Shown: positions 35,348 to 48,932, counted from the stretch's first letter. The stretch is DNA of 64,000 nucleotides from Streptomyces canus (GCF_030816965.1 NZ_JAUSYQ010000002.1:7864001-7928000); one strand, 5' to 3'. The notes: a model not told the origin generated them from the letters alone. A program made the numbers and translations.

Positions 35348-36148
35348 TCACCCGTTCACCCCCGCATAATGCCGAAGACTCCACCCCCACAGCACCCGCG
35401 ACCCCAGGTACGCCACCACCCCCAGCAGCGGCGACACCGCCGCCAGCCAGTACGGGACGCCGGTGTCGTGGCCGTGGCCGGTCAGGACCGCTGCCGGGAA
35501 GTAGGCGACGAACGCGAGGGGGAGGCCGTAGGTGAGGAGGCCGCCGACCGCCTTCGGGAGGACGTTGAGGGGATAGCTGCCGAAGGTGCCGAGGAGTTCC
35601 TCCAGCCAGCGGCTCCAGTAGTCGGCGGCAGGGAAGCGCAGCGCAGCGCAGGTGATCGCCGTGAAGAGGGCCGCTTCCAGGAACATGCCGCCGATGATCG
35701 CGGCGATCAGGTAGGAGATGCGGCCCGGTGTCCAGTCCAGTTGGCTGCGGCTGAGCGCGCCGACCATCAGGCCCACCGCGACCGTCAGGTCGCCGATCGC
35801 GTTGGTGGGGAAGAAGGCCAGCTGGAGTTGGCGGTACACCGGCATCGGGCGGGTCAGGTAGATGTCGATCCTGCCCTCCTGGATCTGCCGGCCCGCGCCG
35901 TGCACCCGGCCCAGCAACAGGACGAACAGTCCGTGCGCGAGCATCCTCGTCGCCGGGATCAGCAGCACCTCCGAGCTGTCCCAGCCGCCCATCCCGGTGA
36001 ACCGGGTCAGCAGCACCGTGGCGAACACGATCACCGACACCTGCCAGATCGCGCCGATCGCGATCATCAGCAGGAACTCGGTGCGGTACTCCAGCTGGGC
36101 ACGGAAGTTGAGACGCGTGACGCGCCACGCGATCCGCATGCCGTTCAC
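35348..36148 (-). CDS. ABC-2 type permease subunit
   Basis: The 266-residue membrane protein has six predicted helices, including the stretch GRIDIYLTRPMPVYRQL that marks the ABC2_membrane_6 family. It pairs with the next permease and the ATPase upstream in one minus-strand operon. The GTG at 36148 lies 11 bases from AGGAGG and is preferred to the ATG at 36139. It most likely forms a heteromeric exporter; the substrate is not known. Confidence 0.8.
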   Translation of the reverse strand: MNGMRIAWRVTRLNFRAQLEYRTEFLLMIAIGAIWQVSVIVFATVLLTRFTGMGGWDSSEVLLIPATRMLAHGLFVLLLGRVHGAGRQIQEGRIDIYLTRPMPVYRQLQLAFFPTNAIGDLTVAVGLMVGALSRSQLDWTPGRISYLIAAIIGGMFLEAALFTAITCAALRFPAADYWSRWLEELLGTFGSYPLNVLPKAVGGLLTYGLPLAFVAYFPAAVLTGHGHDTGVPYWLAAVSPLLGVVAYLGSRVLWGWSLRHYAGVNG

Positions 36149-36153
36149 TGGCC

Positions 36154-36957
36154 TCAGCCTCCTTGGGAGATGACGCGGCGGGCGGCCCGCCGCCACAAGA
36201 AACGGGTGAACAGGAAGAGCGCCACGACCCAGAACGCCTGGATCGCCAGCTGCTCGAAGGCGTCGGAGAGCGGGATGCGCCCGATGTAGAGGGACAGCGG
36301 CACGCTCAACGTGGCCTGGAACGGCAGGAATCCGCTCAGCGTGATGAACCAGTCCGGGAAGAACCACAGCGGCGCGTACACACCGGACAGCAGGTTCTGC
36401 GCGAAGATCAGGATCAGCATCGCCGCGTTGTTGCGGACCGTCCAGAAGCACAGCTGGTCCAGGGTGAGCAGCACGAAGTACAGGACACACTGGCCCAGGA
36501 GCAGGCTCAGCGCGAACACCCCTGCCACGGCTGCCGACCTGGGCGGGTCCACCACCCCGGCCGCCAGACAGACCAGATAGCCGCCGAGCGCCCACGCGAA
36601 GCCGTACACCTGCTCGCCGAGGGCACGCAGAGCGTGGTAGCGCTGGGGCGGCAGCGGGCGCAGATACCAGTAGACGATCGTGCCGAAGTGCATGTGCTGG
36701 AGCACGGTGTCCCGGCCCGCGTACTGGTCCAACTCCCTGAGGCGGGAGGCGAGTACGGCCAGCACGGCGTACGTGACGGCCTGGCCCTCGGTGAGGCCCG
36801 CGGTGGTGCCGGTGTGTGCGTACAGGCCGTGCCACAGAGAGGCCACCAGAACCACCTGGACGGCCAGGCGGGCCAGGACGGCCGTCATCCGGGGCGGCGC
36901 GTGCAGCTCACCGAGCGGGGTGACGCGGGCGGCGCGCCAGGCGTGCAGGACGGCCAT
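36154..36957 (-). CDS. ABC-2 type permease subunit
   Basis: The 267-residue six-helix membrane protein carries VYWYLRPLPPQRYHAL in the loop equivalent to that of its partner permease. It starts one base after the ATPase stop and ends five bases before the next permease start, so the three genes are tightly coupled. It forms the second half of the transport channel. Confidence 0.8.
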   Translation of the reverse strand: MAVLHAWRAARVTPLGELHAPPRMTAVLARLAVQVVLVASLWHGLYAHTGTTAGLTEGQAVTYAVLAVLASRLRELDQYAGRDTVLQHMHFGTIVYWYLRPLPPQRYHALRALGEQVYGFAWALGGYLVCLAAGVVDPPRSAAVAGVFALSLLLGQCVLYFVLLTLDQLCFWTVRNNAAMLILIFAQNLLSGVYAPLWFFPDWFITLSGFLPFQATLSVPLSLYIGRIPLSDAFEQLAIQAFWVVALFLFTRFLWRRAARRVISQGG

Positions 36958-36958
36958 G

Positions 36959-37975
36959 TCAGACCACCTCGGTCGCGGGTTCCGCGTGGACGTAGGCCGC
37001 CCGCATCACGTCTTCGAGGTCGGCCTCGTCGATGGCGACGCCCGTCACCTCGTACCGCTCGATGACCGCCTTGAGGGCCTGGTGCACGGTGGGGGAGTCC
37101 GGTCCGTCGGGGCTCTCGGGGCCGAACACGACCTGGGGGCCCTCCTTGCGCAGCACCGCGATCCCCGGCAGCGGGACGACGTCCGTGTGCGCGTCGGCCA
37201 GGGTCGCCCGGACCTGCCAGGTGGAGCCGAACCTGCGGCGGATCTCGTCGAGGCTGCCGTCGAGGACGAGCCTGCCGTGGTTGATCAGGACGACCCGCTC
37301 GGCGAGCCGCTCGACCTCGGTCATGTCGTGGGTGGTCAGCAGGACCGTACGGCCGCGCTCCTCCACCTGGTGGCGCAGGAACTCCCGCACCTGCTCCTTG
37401 ACCACCACGTCCATGCCGATGGTCGGCTCGTCGAGGAAGACGACCGGCGGGTCGTGCAGCAGCGCGGCCGCGAGGTCGCAGCGCACGCGTTGGCCGAGGG
37501 AGAGATGACGGACCCGGGTGTCCCAGAACGTGGACAGTTCCAGGATGTCGTCGAACTCCTTGAGCCGCGCGGCGTGTTCGGCCTTCGGCACCTCGTAGAT
37601 GTCCCTGAGGATCGAGAACGACTCGCGCACCGGCAGGTCCCACCACAGCTGGGTGCGCTGCCCGAACACCGCGCCGATGTTACGGGCGTTGCGTTCGCGA
37701 TCCTGGTACGGCACCACGCCCGCCACCCGCGCCTCGCCGGAGGTGGGCGTGAGGATGCCGGTGAGCACCTTGATGGTGGTGGACTTGCCGGCGCCGTTCG
37801 GGCCGAGCAGGGCGAGGAGTTCGCCGGGCGCCACGTCGAAGGTGATGTCCGAGACGGCGTGCTTGGCGACCCGCTCCGGGTTGACCAGGGAGCGCAGGGT
37901 GCCGGCGAGGCCGGGGCGACGGACGGTGGTGTGGAAGGTGCGGGACAGGCCGCGAACCTCGATGCTTCCGGGCAC
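36959..37975 (-). CDS. ABC transporter ATP-binding protein
   Basis: The 338-residue NTPase has Walker A GPNGAGKST, a Q-loop near VFGQRTQLWW, the signature LSLGQRVRCDLAAALLHDPP, Walker B VVFLDEPTIGMD and switch His in LLTTHDMTEVE. The order and C-terminal extension resemble DrrA-like ATPases of ABC-2 exporters. The GTG at 37975 follows GGGAG by eight bases. It energises the two downstream permeases. A 10-bp inverted repeat at 38084-38112 lies in its promoter region. Confidence 0.9.
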   Translation of the reverse strand: MPGSIEVRGLSRTFHTTVRRPGLAGTLRSLVNPERVAKHAVSDITFDVAPGELLALLGPNGAGKSTTIKVLTGILTPTSGEARVAGVVPYQDRERNARNIGAVFGQRTQLWWDLPVRESFSILRDIYEVPKAEHAARLKEFDDILELSTFWDTRVRHLSLGQRVRCDLAAALLHDPPVVFLDEPTIGMDVVVKEQVREFLRHQVEERGRTVLLTTHDMTEVERLAERVVLINHGRLVLDGSLDEIRRRFGSTWQVRATLADAHTDVVPLPGIAVLRKEGPQVVFGPESPDGPDSPTVHQALKAVIERYEVTGVAIDEADLEDVMRAAYVHAEPATEVV

Positions 37976-38006
37976 GCTGTGAACTCCCTTGTTGCGAACA
38001 AGAGTT

Positions 38007-38039
38007 GCGGCCGGTCGGCTTGGAAGGCCGACCGGCCGC
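38007..38039 (-). terminator. Terminator after the beta-galactosidase operon
   Basis: A perfect 13-bp stem (GCGGCCGGTCGGC with GCCGACCGGCCGC) has a 7-base loop and lies 82 bases past the lacZ stop. It separates the galactan operon from the ABC-2 transporter operon on the same strand. Confidence 0.75.
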
Positions 38040-38083
38040 GGGTACACCATGACCGTCGCAGAATTCCGATCACACTGGCAATG

Positions 38084-38112
38084 GATTAATCCACCGGTGT
38101 ATTGGACTAATC
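38084..38112. promoter_or_regulatory. Putative operator upstream of the ABC-2 operon
   Basis: GATTAATCCA and TGGACTAATC are inverted with one mismatch around a 9-base spacer. The region is A/T-rich for this genome and sits about 110 bases before the ATPase start, in the lacZ/ABC gap. It is a candidate binding site for an unlinked regulator. Confidence 0.4.
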
Positions 38113-38120
38113 GATCACTG

Positions 38121-41012
<2,892 letters not shown>

Positions 41013-41882
41013 TCAGCCCTTGATGCCGGTCTGCGCGATCCCCTGGACCAGCCAGCGCTGGAGGAAGAGGAACACGAACAGCAGGGGCAGGATGGAAATG
41101 GCGGTGGCCATGAAGATCAGGTGGAAGTTGACGGTCTGGTTGGTCGTGAAGGAGGACAGTGCGACCTGGACGGTCCAGGAGCTCGGGTCCTGGCCGATGA
41201 CCAACGGCCACAGGAAGGCGTTCCAGCCGCTGATGAACGTGATCGTGGCCATCGCCGCGAAAAAGTTCAGCGAGTTGGGTACGACAATGCGCCAGTATGC
41301 GCCCCAGTAACCGAGCCCGTCCACGCGTGCCGCCTCCTCCAGCTCCTTCGGAAACCCGAGGAAGTACTGCCGGAACAGGAAGCAGGTGAAACCACTGAAC
41401 AGGCCCGGGATGATCAGACCGCGGTAGGTGTCGATCCAGCCGAGGGACGAGACCAGAACGAAGCTGGGCACGAAGGTGACGGCGGTTGGGACCATCAGGG
41501 TCACGAGGACGACGTAGAAGACCTTGTTGGCGTGCTTGTAGGGGATACGCGCCAGCCCGTAGCCGGCCAGGGAGCAGATCAGCAGGGTGCCGATGGTCAT
41601 GGAGACGGCGATCACCGTCGAGTTCCACATGGACCTGGCGAAGTCGACCGTCGGGTCGTCGAACAGCTCGCTGATGTTGCCCCACTGGAAGGAGGGGAGC
41701 AGCTTCCAGTTCTCGCCCGTGATCTCCGGGTCCGTGGAGAGGGAGTTGCGGAGGATCAGGTAGAAGGGGAGCAGGAAGAGCAGGGCGGCGACGCTGACGC
41801 CGACGTACAGGCCCGTGTTGCCGAGGACGCCTCCGCGCTTCTTGCGGCGCTCCTTGCCCACCTGAGGTGCGGTGGTGGTCAC
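41013..41882 (-). CDS. Carbohydrate ABC permease (MalG type)
   Basis: The 289-residue inner-membrane protein has six helices and the EAA motif ELEEAARVDGLGYWGAYWRIVVP that contacts the ATPase. Its GTG overlaps the stop of the partner permease as GTGA, and GGAGG lies eight bases upstream. It should import galactooligosaccharides with the lipoprotein and the other permease. No ATPase gene is present, so it presumably shares MsiK, as Streptomyces sugar importers do. Confidence 0.88.
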   Translation of the reverse strand: MTTTAPQVGKERRKKRGGVLGNTGLYVGVSVAALLFLLPFYLILRNSLSTDPEITGENWKLLPSFQWGNISELFDDPTVDFARSMWNSTVIAVSMTIGTLLICSLAGYGLARIPYKHANKVFYVVLVTLMVPTAVTFVPSFVLVSSLGWIDTYRGLIIPGLFSGFTCFLFRQYFLGFPKELEEAARVDGLGYWGAYWRIVVPNSLNFFAAMATITFISGWNAFLWPLVIGQDPSSWTVQVALSSFTTNQTVNFHLIFMATAISILPLLFVFLFLQRWLVQGIAQTGIKG

Positions 41883-42847
41883 TTGGAGTCCTCCCCCCTT
41901 CCGAAGCCCATGAACTTGCCCTGAAGGAGCGTGACGAGGCAGATCAGCAACGTGAGGATGACGGCCCCCGCGCTGCCGGCGCCGTAGTCCTGGTTCTCGC
42001 CGAGGGCGGTCTTGTACAGGACCATGAGCGGTGTCTGACCCCAGGTCGCCTTGGTCGTGACGATGTTGTAGAACTCGTCGAACGCCTGGTAGGCGGCGAC
42101 GAGCAGCAGCAGAATCACCGCGGTGGAGGTGGCGCGCAGCTGCGGCAGCGTGATGTACCGGAAGGTCTGCCAGCCCGGCTTGGCGCCGTCGATCGCGGCG
42201 GCCTCGTACAGCTCCGCCGGGATGTTCTGCAACGCGGCCAGGAACAGGATCATGTAGAAGCCGGACTGCAGCCACAGGCGTACGGTCACGATGACCAGCC
42301 AGTACCAGGGCGGGTTCGGGTCGGACAGGTAGGCGATGTTCTCGACGCCGAACCAGCCGAGCACCGTGTTCATCAGGCCGAAGCGGACACCGGTGAAGAT
42401 GGACATCTTCCAGATCAGCGCGGCGGCGACGTAGGACACGGCGGTCGGCAGGAAGAACACCGACCGGAAGAACGCCCGCATGAACCGCAGCCGGTGCACC
42501 AGCATCGCCAGGCCCAGGGACAGGGCCCAGGTGAGCGGCACGATGAGCGCGGCGAACACCGTGAACGTCACCAGGGAACCGGTGAAGTTGGAGTTCGTCA
42601 GCATGCTCTTGTAGTTGTCGAGGCCGATGAACTTGCTCGGCGTGACGGTGAAGCGCGCGTCGAAGAAGCTGAGCCAGATGCTCCAGACGATCGGCACGAA
42701 GACGAAGATCACCAGGCCGATGAGGAACGGCCCGGTGAAGAGCCAGAAGTTGAAGGTCGGGTTGCCCCGTAGACCCCGCCGCGGCCGGGCCGGTGAGGCC
42801 TTGGCCGGGGCGGGCTGGGCGACCCCGCGCGTGGTGGTGGTCGACAT
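41879..42847 (-). CDS. Carbohydrate ABC permease (MalF type)
   Basis: The 322-residue permease has a short cytoplasmic N-terminus, six or more helices and the EAA loop ELYEAAAIDGAKPGWQTFRYITLP. It lies between the solute-binding lipoprotein (20-base gap) and the MalG-type partner (4-base overlap). It forms half of the transport pore. Confidence 0.88.
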   Translation of the reverse strand: MSTTTTRGVAQPAPAKASPARPRRGLRGNPTFNFWLFTGPFLIGLVIFVFVPIVWSIWLSFFDARFTVTPSKFIGLDNYKSMLTNSNFTGSLVTFTVFAALIVPLTWALSLGLAMLVHRLRFMRAFFRSVFFLPTAVSYVAAALIWKMSIFTGVRFGLMNTVLGWFGVENIAYLSDPNPPWYWLVIVTVRLWLQSGFYMILFLAALQNIPAELYEAAAIDGAKPGWQTFRYITLPQLRATSTAVILLLLVAAYQAFDEFYNIVTTKATWGQTPLMVLYKTALGENQDYGAGSAGAVILTLLICLVTLLQGKFMGFGRGEDSK

Positions 42848-42867
42848 GTCGTGGTTTCTCCGTCGAC

Positions 42868-44130
42868 CTATCCGAAGAGCTTCTTGAGCTCGGCGTTGAC
42901 CTTCTTCTCCGCGGTGGCGAGCGCGGCGTTCGGGTCGCCGTTCTTACGGACGCTGTTGGCGAACGCGTCGGTCAGAGCGGTGATCATGGCCTGGGTCCAG
43001 CCGATGTTGTCGAAGTGCCCGAACTCGTTGAAGAGCTTGACGCCCTCGGCCGGCAGACCCGACTTGAGCTTGGTGGCGGACTGGGCGATGGAGGTGCGCG
43101 GCGGGATGTGGAAGCCGTACGAGGTGGCCCAGTCCTCCTGGTACTGCTTCTGGTCGATCCACAGCCACTTCACGTATTCCTTGGCCGCGTCCACGTTCTT
43201 GCCCTTGGCGTTGACGAACATCGACCAGCCGCCGTTGTAGACCGACTGCTTGCCGTTGTCCCCGACCTTGGGGAAGGGGAAGACGCCGAGGTCGTCGCCG
43301 AGCGCCTGCTGCATCGCGGGCATCGCCCACATGCCGCAGAACTGGATGGCGCACAGGCCCTGGTTGATCGCGGACGGGTCCCAGTAGTCGGCCGGGGCGT
43401 CAAGGAGCAGGTTGCCGCTGGTGAACAGCTGGCGCAGCTGCTTCATGCCGGCGACGACCGCGTCCGTGTGGAAGGCGGGCTTGTTGTCGGCGGTGAGGGT
43501 GTCCGCGCCTGCCGACCAGAGGAGCGGGTTGATGGCCGGGGTGAGGTCGTTGCCGAGGAAGACGCCCTTGACCTTGCTGGTCGTGAGCTTCTCCGCCGCC
43601 TCGAGCAGCTCGTCGAGGGTGGTCGGCACGTCGACCTTGGCCTTCTCCAGCATCGACTTGCGGTAGAAGAAGAACTGCGGGTCGTCGATCATGCGGACGC
43701 CGTATATCTTCCCGTCCACGGTGTGCGACTTGATGTCGGCCGGGTTGAAGTCGTCCTTGACCGGGTTGATGATGTCGCTCAGGTCCGCCACCTGGCCGCT
43801 CTTGACCATCTGGATCTGCGGGTGGAACTCGAAGACGTCGGGCGCCTTCTTGGTGAGCAGGGCCGCGAAGAGCGCGGACTCGAAGTTGCTGCCCGTGATC
43901 CAGTTGGTCTTCACGTCGGCCTTCTTGTAGGCCGCCGCATACCGCTTGATGGCCTGCTCCGTGCCCGCCTCGCCGTAGGCGTGGAAGTACTGGGTGAGCG
44001 CGTCGCCCGATCCTCCGCCGCTGCGCCCGGTGTTCCCGCCGCACGCGGCCAGCCCGCCGGCGGCGGCCAGGCCCATCGCGGCCTGCAGAACGTTTCGACG
44101 GTTCCAGTTGCTGTTGCTCAATGCCGACAT
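42868..44130 (-). CDS. Sugar-binding lipoprotein of the galactan ABC importer
   Basis: The 420-residue extracellular solute-binding protein (family 1) starts with NRRNVLQAAMGLAAAGGLAACGG, a Tat-like signal with lipobox LAAC, so it is anchored to the membrane by a lipid. It is followed by WNRSAG-free, typical SBP_bac_1 lobes. I start at the ATG at 44130, which has AAGGAC upstream; the open frame extends 24 codons further without a ribosome site. By operon context it should capture beta-1,6-galactooligosaccharides released by the GH30 enzyme. Confidence 0.88.
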   Translation of the reverse strand: MSALSNSNWNRRNVLQAAMGLAAAGGLAACGGNTGRSGGGSGDALTQYFHAYGEAGTEQAIKRYAAAYKKADVKTNWITGSNFESALFAALLTKKAPDVFEFHPQIQMVKSGQVADLSDIINPVKDDFNPADIKSHTVDGKIYGVRMIDDPQFFFYRKSMLEKAKVDVPTTLDELLEAAEKLTTSKVKGVFLGNDLTPAINPLLWSAGADTLTADNKPAFHTDAVVAGMKQLRQLFTSGNLLLDAPADYWDPSAINQGLCAIQFCGMWAMPAMQQALGDDLGVFPFPKVGDNGKQSVYNGGWSMFVNAKGKNVDAAKEYVKWLWIDQKQYQEDWATSYGFHIPPRTSIAQSATKLKSGLPAEGVKLFNEFGHFDNIGWTQAMITALTDAFANSVRKNGDPNAALATAEKKVNAELKKLFG

Positions 44131-44306
44131 GCTGACGTCCTTGTCTCGAATACGGCTGCGGCTCTGTGCCATGGCTCTGCGGCTCAGCGCCAGGTGGCTC
44201 AAATGGACCTGCGGTGCGGGACGTTAACCTTCGGCTAAGGCTTCGGCAAGGGGTTGGACGAAGTCTGCTCGAAGCGTTGTGCGACGTTCGGAATACCGGA
44301 CGCCCC

Positions 44307-44343
44307 GGGGTTGCGGGCCGCCGCACCAGCGGCCCGCAACCCC
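44307..44343 (-). terminator. Terminator of the galactanase gene
   Basis: A perfect 15-bp stem (GGGGTTGCGGGCCGC with GCGGCCCGCAACCCC) has a 7-base loop and lies 18 bases past the GH30 stop. It suggests that the transporter operon downstream has its own promoter within 44131-44300. Confidence 0.8.
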
Positions 44344-44360
44344 CTTGCAGTTGTGACGTG

Positions 44361-46199
44361 TTACTGCTTGAACCAGGCCTGGTTGGTCCCGCCGTTGCAG
44401 GACCACAGGCCGACCTTGCTGCCCTCGGCCGTCGCCTGTCCGCCGACGTCCAGGCAGGTGCCGGACGCCTCGCTGACGACTTGGCCGTTGGAGTTCAGCA
44501 GCCATTGCTGGCTGCCGTCACGGGTCGCTTCCGGGCTCGTCGTGAGCCCCGAACTCCCCGCAGTCAGATAGCCGTTCACGCCCTTCAGGCGGCCCTTCGC
44601 GTCGTACGACCACACCTGCTCGGACCCGCCCGTGCAGTTGCTGATCGCCGCACCCGAGGCGTTGGCGGTCAGGCACTTGCCGGACTGCTTGCCCTGGAGT
44701 GCGCCCGTGACCGCCGACGTGCCGTGACCCTTGTGGTCGAGGACGTACGTCGTGATGGACCGGGCCGGCAGGGTCGCCGAGGCGGTGCCACCCTTGACCG
44801 ACGGCTTCGCGACGTTCGCCCAGCTCTCGGTCGCCGAGGTCCGCACGGCCTTGCTCGCGCGGACCGGCGCCTTGCTGTTGAAGTGCAGGTTCACCGCGGT
44901 GTCGGTGGTGTTGTGGTTGTTGACCACGACGACCCACTTGCCGTGGTCGTCGTACGTCGACACCTCGACGCCGTCCGGTACGCCGGTCACGTTGTGGGCG
45001 ACCGAGCCCGGCCGGACGAACTTGCTGTACTGGCCGAGCGCGTAGTAGCGCTTGGTGTAGTACAGGGTCTGGTTGCCGTTGGTGGCGTAGTTCGGGTCGT
45101 AGTAGATCAGGCCGTCGTTCCAGCCCTCGGAGTTCTTCGCGAGGGGGTCGGAGCCGATCTGCTCCGACAGGGCGACCCACCACTGGAACGCCGAGTCGTG
45201 CGCGGTCGCGAAGTCCTTGTAGATGATCCGGGAGAGGTTCAGACCACCGTCGATCGTGGGGTCGTACTCCTGCGCCCAGCCCGTGCCGCCGTTGCCGAAG
45301 CAGCAGATCTCCGTGGACCAGGACTGCTTGCCGACCGACTTGGACGTCTCGTAGATCTTCGCCCGCTGGTCGTCGCCCGGGTTGTTGTACGTGTGGTGGG
45401 CGAGCTTGTCGACGTACTGGGCGGTGTCCGGCTGCGAGATCCACTGCGGGACCTCGGTGTTGAAGCTCACCGTGCTGCTGGACTCGTCCGCGATGATGCC
45501 GGTCTTCTGACCGCGGGTCTGCTGCTCGGCGCCCAGCGCCCGCACGATGTCGTCGCGCTGGTCGACGGGCACCAGCATGCCCTCCTGGCCGCAGCTGTCG
45601 AAGCTGTTGGTCGGCTCGTTGAAGGGGCTGATGTAGTCGAACCGCACGCCCTGCTCGGCGAAGTGGTCCGTGACGTCCGCGACGTAGTCCGCGAAGTCCT
45701 GCGTGTTCTCCGTCTTCAGATAGCCGCCGCAGCTCTTGGCGTTGGTCTTCCACTGCGCGGGCGCGCTGTTGACGAAGGCGATCAGGTCCTTCACGCCGTA
45801 CTGGGCGGCCGCGTACAGGAACGTACGACCCGCCTTGTCCTTGCTCCAGTCGTACGACCCGTCGTCCTTCAGGAAGTCCTCGGGAGCGCGCGGCGCGTAC
45901 GTCACGCCGGTGCCGCCACCGCCGATGTTGTAGCGGTAACTGCTCAGCGCCAGGCCGTCCTTGGAGAACAGCAGCTTGGACACCCGGGCCTGGACCTTCG
46001 GGTCGAAGTTCTTCAGGTCGTTGACCCACCAGGCGCCCGAGGCACCGATGTTGTCGATGGTCTGGGCGGCGTGCGGGGACACCTCGGCCACCGTGGGGGT
46101 GGCGGCCGAGGCGGGCGGGGCGGATATCAGGGGTCCCGCGACAGCGAACGCGGCTGCGGCTGTCAGCAGGGCCGATCTCGTGCGGTGGGGGTGAGACAC
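44361..46199 (-). CDS. Exported GH30 endo-beta-1,6-galactanase with CBM13
   Basis: The 612-residue protein has a Sec signal (ending PPASAA), a GH30 (beta/alpha)8 barrel plus side beta-domain (to about 475) and a C-terminal ricin-type CBM13 with QxW repeats. The acid/base Glu is in SPFNEPTNS and the nucleophile Glu in WSTEICCFG. The composition matches the endo-beta-1,6-galactanase of S. avermitilis, which cuts the side chains of type II arabinogalactan. I prefer the GTG at 46199, seven bases from GGAAGG; ATGs at 46205 and 46220 are also possible. The ROK regulator lies 42 bases upstream. Confidence 0.85.
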   Translation of the reverse strand: MSHPHRTRSALLTAAAAFAVAGPLISAPPASAATPTVAEVSPHAAQTIDNIGASGAWWVNDLKNFDPKVQARVSKLLFSKDGLALSSYRYNIGGGGTGVTYAPRAPEDFLKDDGSYDWSKDKAGRTFLYAAAQYGVKDLIAFVNSAPAQWKTNAKSCGGYLKTENTQDFADYVADVTDHFAEQGVRFDYISPFNEPTNSFDSCGQEGMLVPVDQRDDIVRALGAEQQTRGQKTGIIADESSSTVSFNTEVPQWISQPDTAQYVDKLAHHTYNNPGDDQRAKIYETSKSVGKQSWSTEICCFGNGGTGWAQEYDPTIDGGLNLSRIIYKDFATAHDSAFQWWVALSEQIGSDPLAKNSEGWNDGLIYYDPNYATNGNQTLYYTKRYYALGQYSKFVRPGSVAHNVTGVPDGVEVSTYDDHGKWVVVVNNHNTTDTAVNLHFNSKAPVRASKAVRTSATESWANVAKPSVKGGTASATLPARSITTYVLDHKGHGTSAVTGALQGKQSGKCLTANASGAAISNCTGGSEQVWSYDAKGRLKGVNGYLTAGSSGLTTSPEATRDGSQQWLLNSNGQVVSEASGTCLDVGGQATAEGSKVGLWSCNGGTNQAWFKQ

Positions 46200-46241
46200 G
46201 TGCATCCCTTCCGTCGTCATGAAGGTGGTGCGGTACGGCTC

Positions 46242-47486
46242 CTAGCGGGGGTTGTGCGTCTTCGTCCTTGCCGGGGTGGTGCGTTTCGCAGACCTCTGCC
46301 CGACCGACTGGAGCGCCCCTTCGAGCGCGAACGTCGCCGCGCCCAGACACGCCGGGTCCGTCGGGATCGGGGAGAGGACGATCTCGGTGGCGGCCATCGG
46401 CCGGGGCAGCGCGTGCCGGGCGACGGCCTCGCGCACCTCCGCGACCAGGGGCTCGCCGAGGGCGGCCGCTACCCAGCTGCTGAGCACGACCACCTCGGGG
46501 TTGAACAGGTTGACCAGGTGTGCGATGGAGGCGCCCAGATAGCGGGCGGTGTGCCGGACGACCTTGACCGCCACGGGGTCCTGGGTGAGCATCCCCCGGG
46601 CCAGCGCGGCGATCGTCGCCGTCTGGTCGCCCGGGTGCAGCAGCTCGCTGTCGGGGCTCAGCTCCCGCAGGTTCAGCATGATCCCGGGCGCGCCCACGTA
46701 CGTCTCCACGCAGCCGTGGTTGCCGCAGCGGCACAGGCGTCCGTCCAGGACGATCGTGTTGTGGCCCCACTCGCCGGCGCTGTTGGAGACACCGCGATGC
46801 AGTGCGCCGCCCAGGACGAGCCCGGCGCCCACACCGGTCCCGAGGGTGACCACCACGGCGTTCCCGCTCCCGCGCGCGGCCCCGAACCACAGCTCGGCCA
46901 CGGCGACGGCACGCAGCGGGTTGTCCAGGTAGAGCGGGTAGGCGATGTACTCGGAGAGCAGGTCGACCAGCGGCACGTCGTGCCAGTCCCAGTTGGGCGC
47001 GTACTCCGAGATGCCGGTGGCGCGGTCCACCTGCCCCGGCACGCTCACGCCGACACCGAGCACCCGGGCGCCCTCGATCCCGGCCTGAGTGACCACCGAG
47101 CCGACGGCGGCGGCGACATGGCCGACCACCTGCTCGGGGAGGCTCTCGCCGGGGCGGACGTCCTCCTCCGCGCGGGCCAGCACGTTCAGCGCGAGGTCGA
47201 ACAGCTCGACATGGACGTACGTCTCCGCGATGTCCACGCCGATCAACGCGCCCCCCGACGCGTTGACCGCCACGAGCCCCCGGGGGCGCCCGCCTGCCGA
47301 CTCCTCGAACCCGACCTCCGTGATCATGCGGAGGTCGAGCAGCTCGCCCACGAGCGTGGCGACCGTGGCCAGGCTCAGCCCGGTGGCCGCCGCCAGTTCC
47401 TGCCGGGAGGTGGGCGACTCGGCGATGATCTGGCGCAACACCTCGTAGCGGTTCGCGGTGCGGATGTCACGTGATGTGCGCTTCAT
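46242..47486 (-). CDS. ROK-family transcriptional regulator
   Basis: The 414-residue protein has an N-terminal MarR-like HTH (about 10-65; TSRQELAAATGLSLATVATLV), then a ROK sugar-kinase-like fold with LGTGVGAGLVLGG and the zinc motif CRCGNHGCVE. The kinase acid is not clearly kept in a catalytic setting, as in NagC/XylR regulators. It probably represses the galactan operon until a galactose-type sugar binds. Palindromes at 47566-47576 and 47592-47601 upstream of its ATG may be autoregulatory sites. Confidence 0.88.
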   Translation of the reverse strand: MKRTSRDIRTANRYEVLRQIIAESPTSRQELAAATGLSLATVATLVGELLDLRMITEVGFEESAGGRPRGLVAVNASGGALIGVDIAETYVHVELFDLALNVLARAEEDVRPGESLPEQVVGHVAAAVGSVVTQAGIEGARVLGVGVSVPGQVDRATGISEYAPNWDWHDVPLVDLLSEYIAYPLYLDNPLRAVAVAELWFGAARGSGNAVVVTLGTGVGAGLVLGGALHRGVSNSAGEWGHNTIVLDGRLCRCGNHGCVETYVGAPGIMLNLRELSPDSELLHPGDQTATIAALARGMLTQDPVAVKVVRHTARYLGASIAHLVNLFNPEVVVLSSWVAAALGEPLVAEVREAVARHALPRPMAATEIVLSPIPTDPACLGAATFALEGALQSVGQRSAKRTTPARTKTHNPR

Positions 47487-47565
47487 CGGGGCCGGCCCCC
47501 ATCCCTTCGCTCATGCCGGGACGACAGTGGCACCGGCGCGGCGCAAGATTATGGGCAGCGGGGGA

Positions 47566-47601
47566 CTTTGTACAAGGGGTTAGGAAAGGGGCTTTATAAA
47601 G
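47566..47601. promoter_or_regulatory. Paired palindromes upstream of the ROK gene
   Basis: CTTTGTACAAG (47566-47576) and CTTTATAAAG (47592-47601) are two short A/T-rich palindromes, centres 26 bases apart, in the gap before the ROK regulator. The second touches the end of aldO. They suit a dimeric regulator or overlap its promoter. Confidence 0.4.
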
Positions 47602-48909
<1,308 letters not shown>

Positions 48910-48914
48910 CTACC

Positions 48915-48932
48915 GTAGAGAGCGGTTTCTAC
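48915..48932. promoter_or_regulatory. Putative LacI-type operator
   Basis: GTAGAGAGCGGTTTCTAC is an imperfect 18-bp palindrome (14 of 18 positions symmetric) with a central CG, the usual LacI-family layout. It sits 42 bases before the TTG start of the hydroxyacid dehydrogenase and 60 bases from aldO. Confidence 0.45.

Noticed and set aside
44166..47474. A 1102-codon plus-strand open frame opposite the GH30 and ROK genes
   Set aside because: It is the same GC-frame artefact: no ribosome site or motif, and the opposite strand encodes well-defined proteins.
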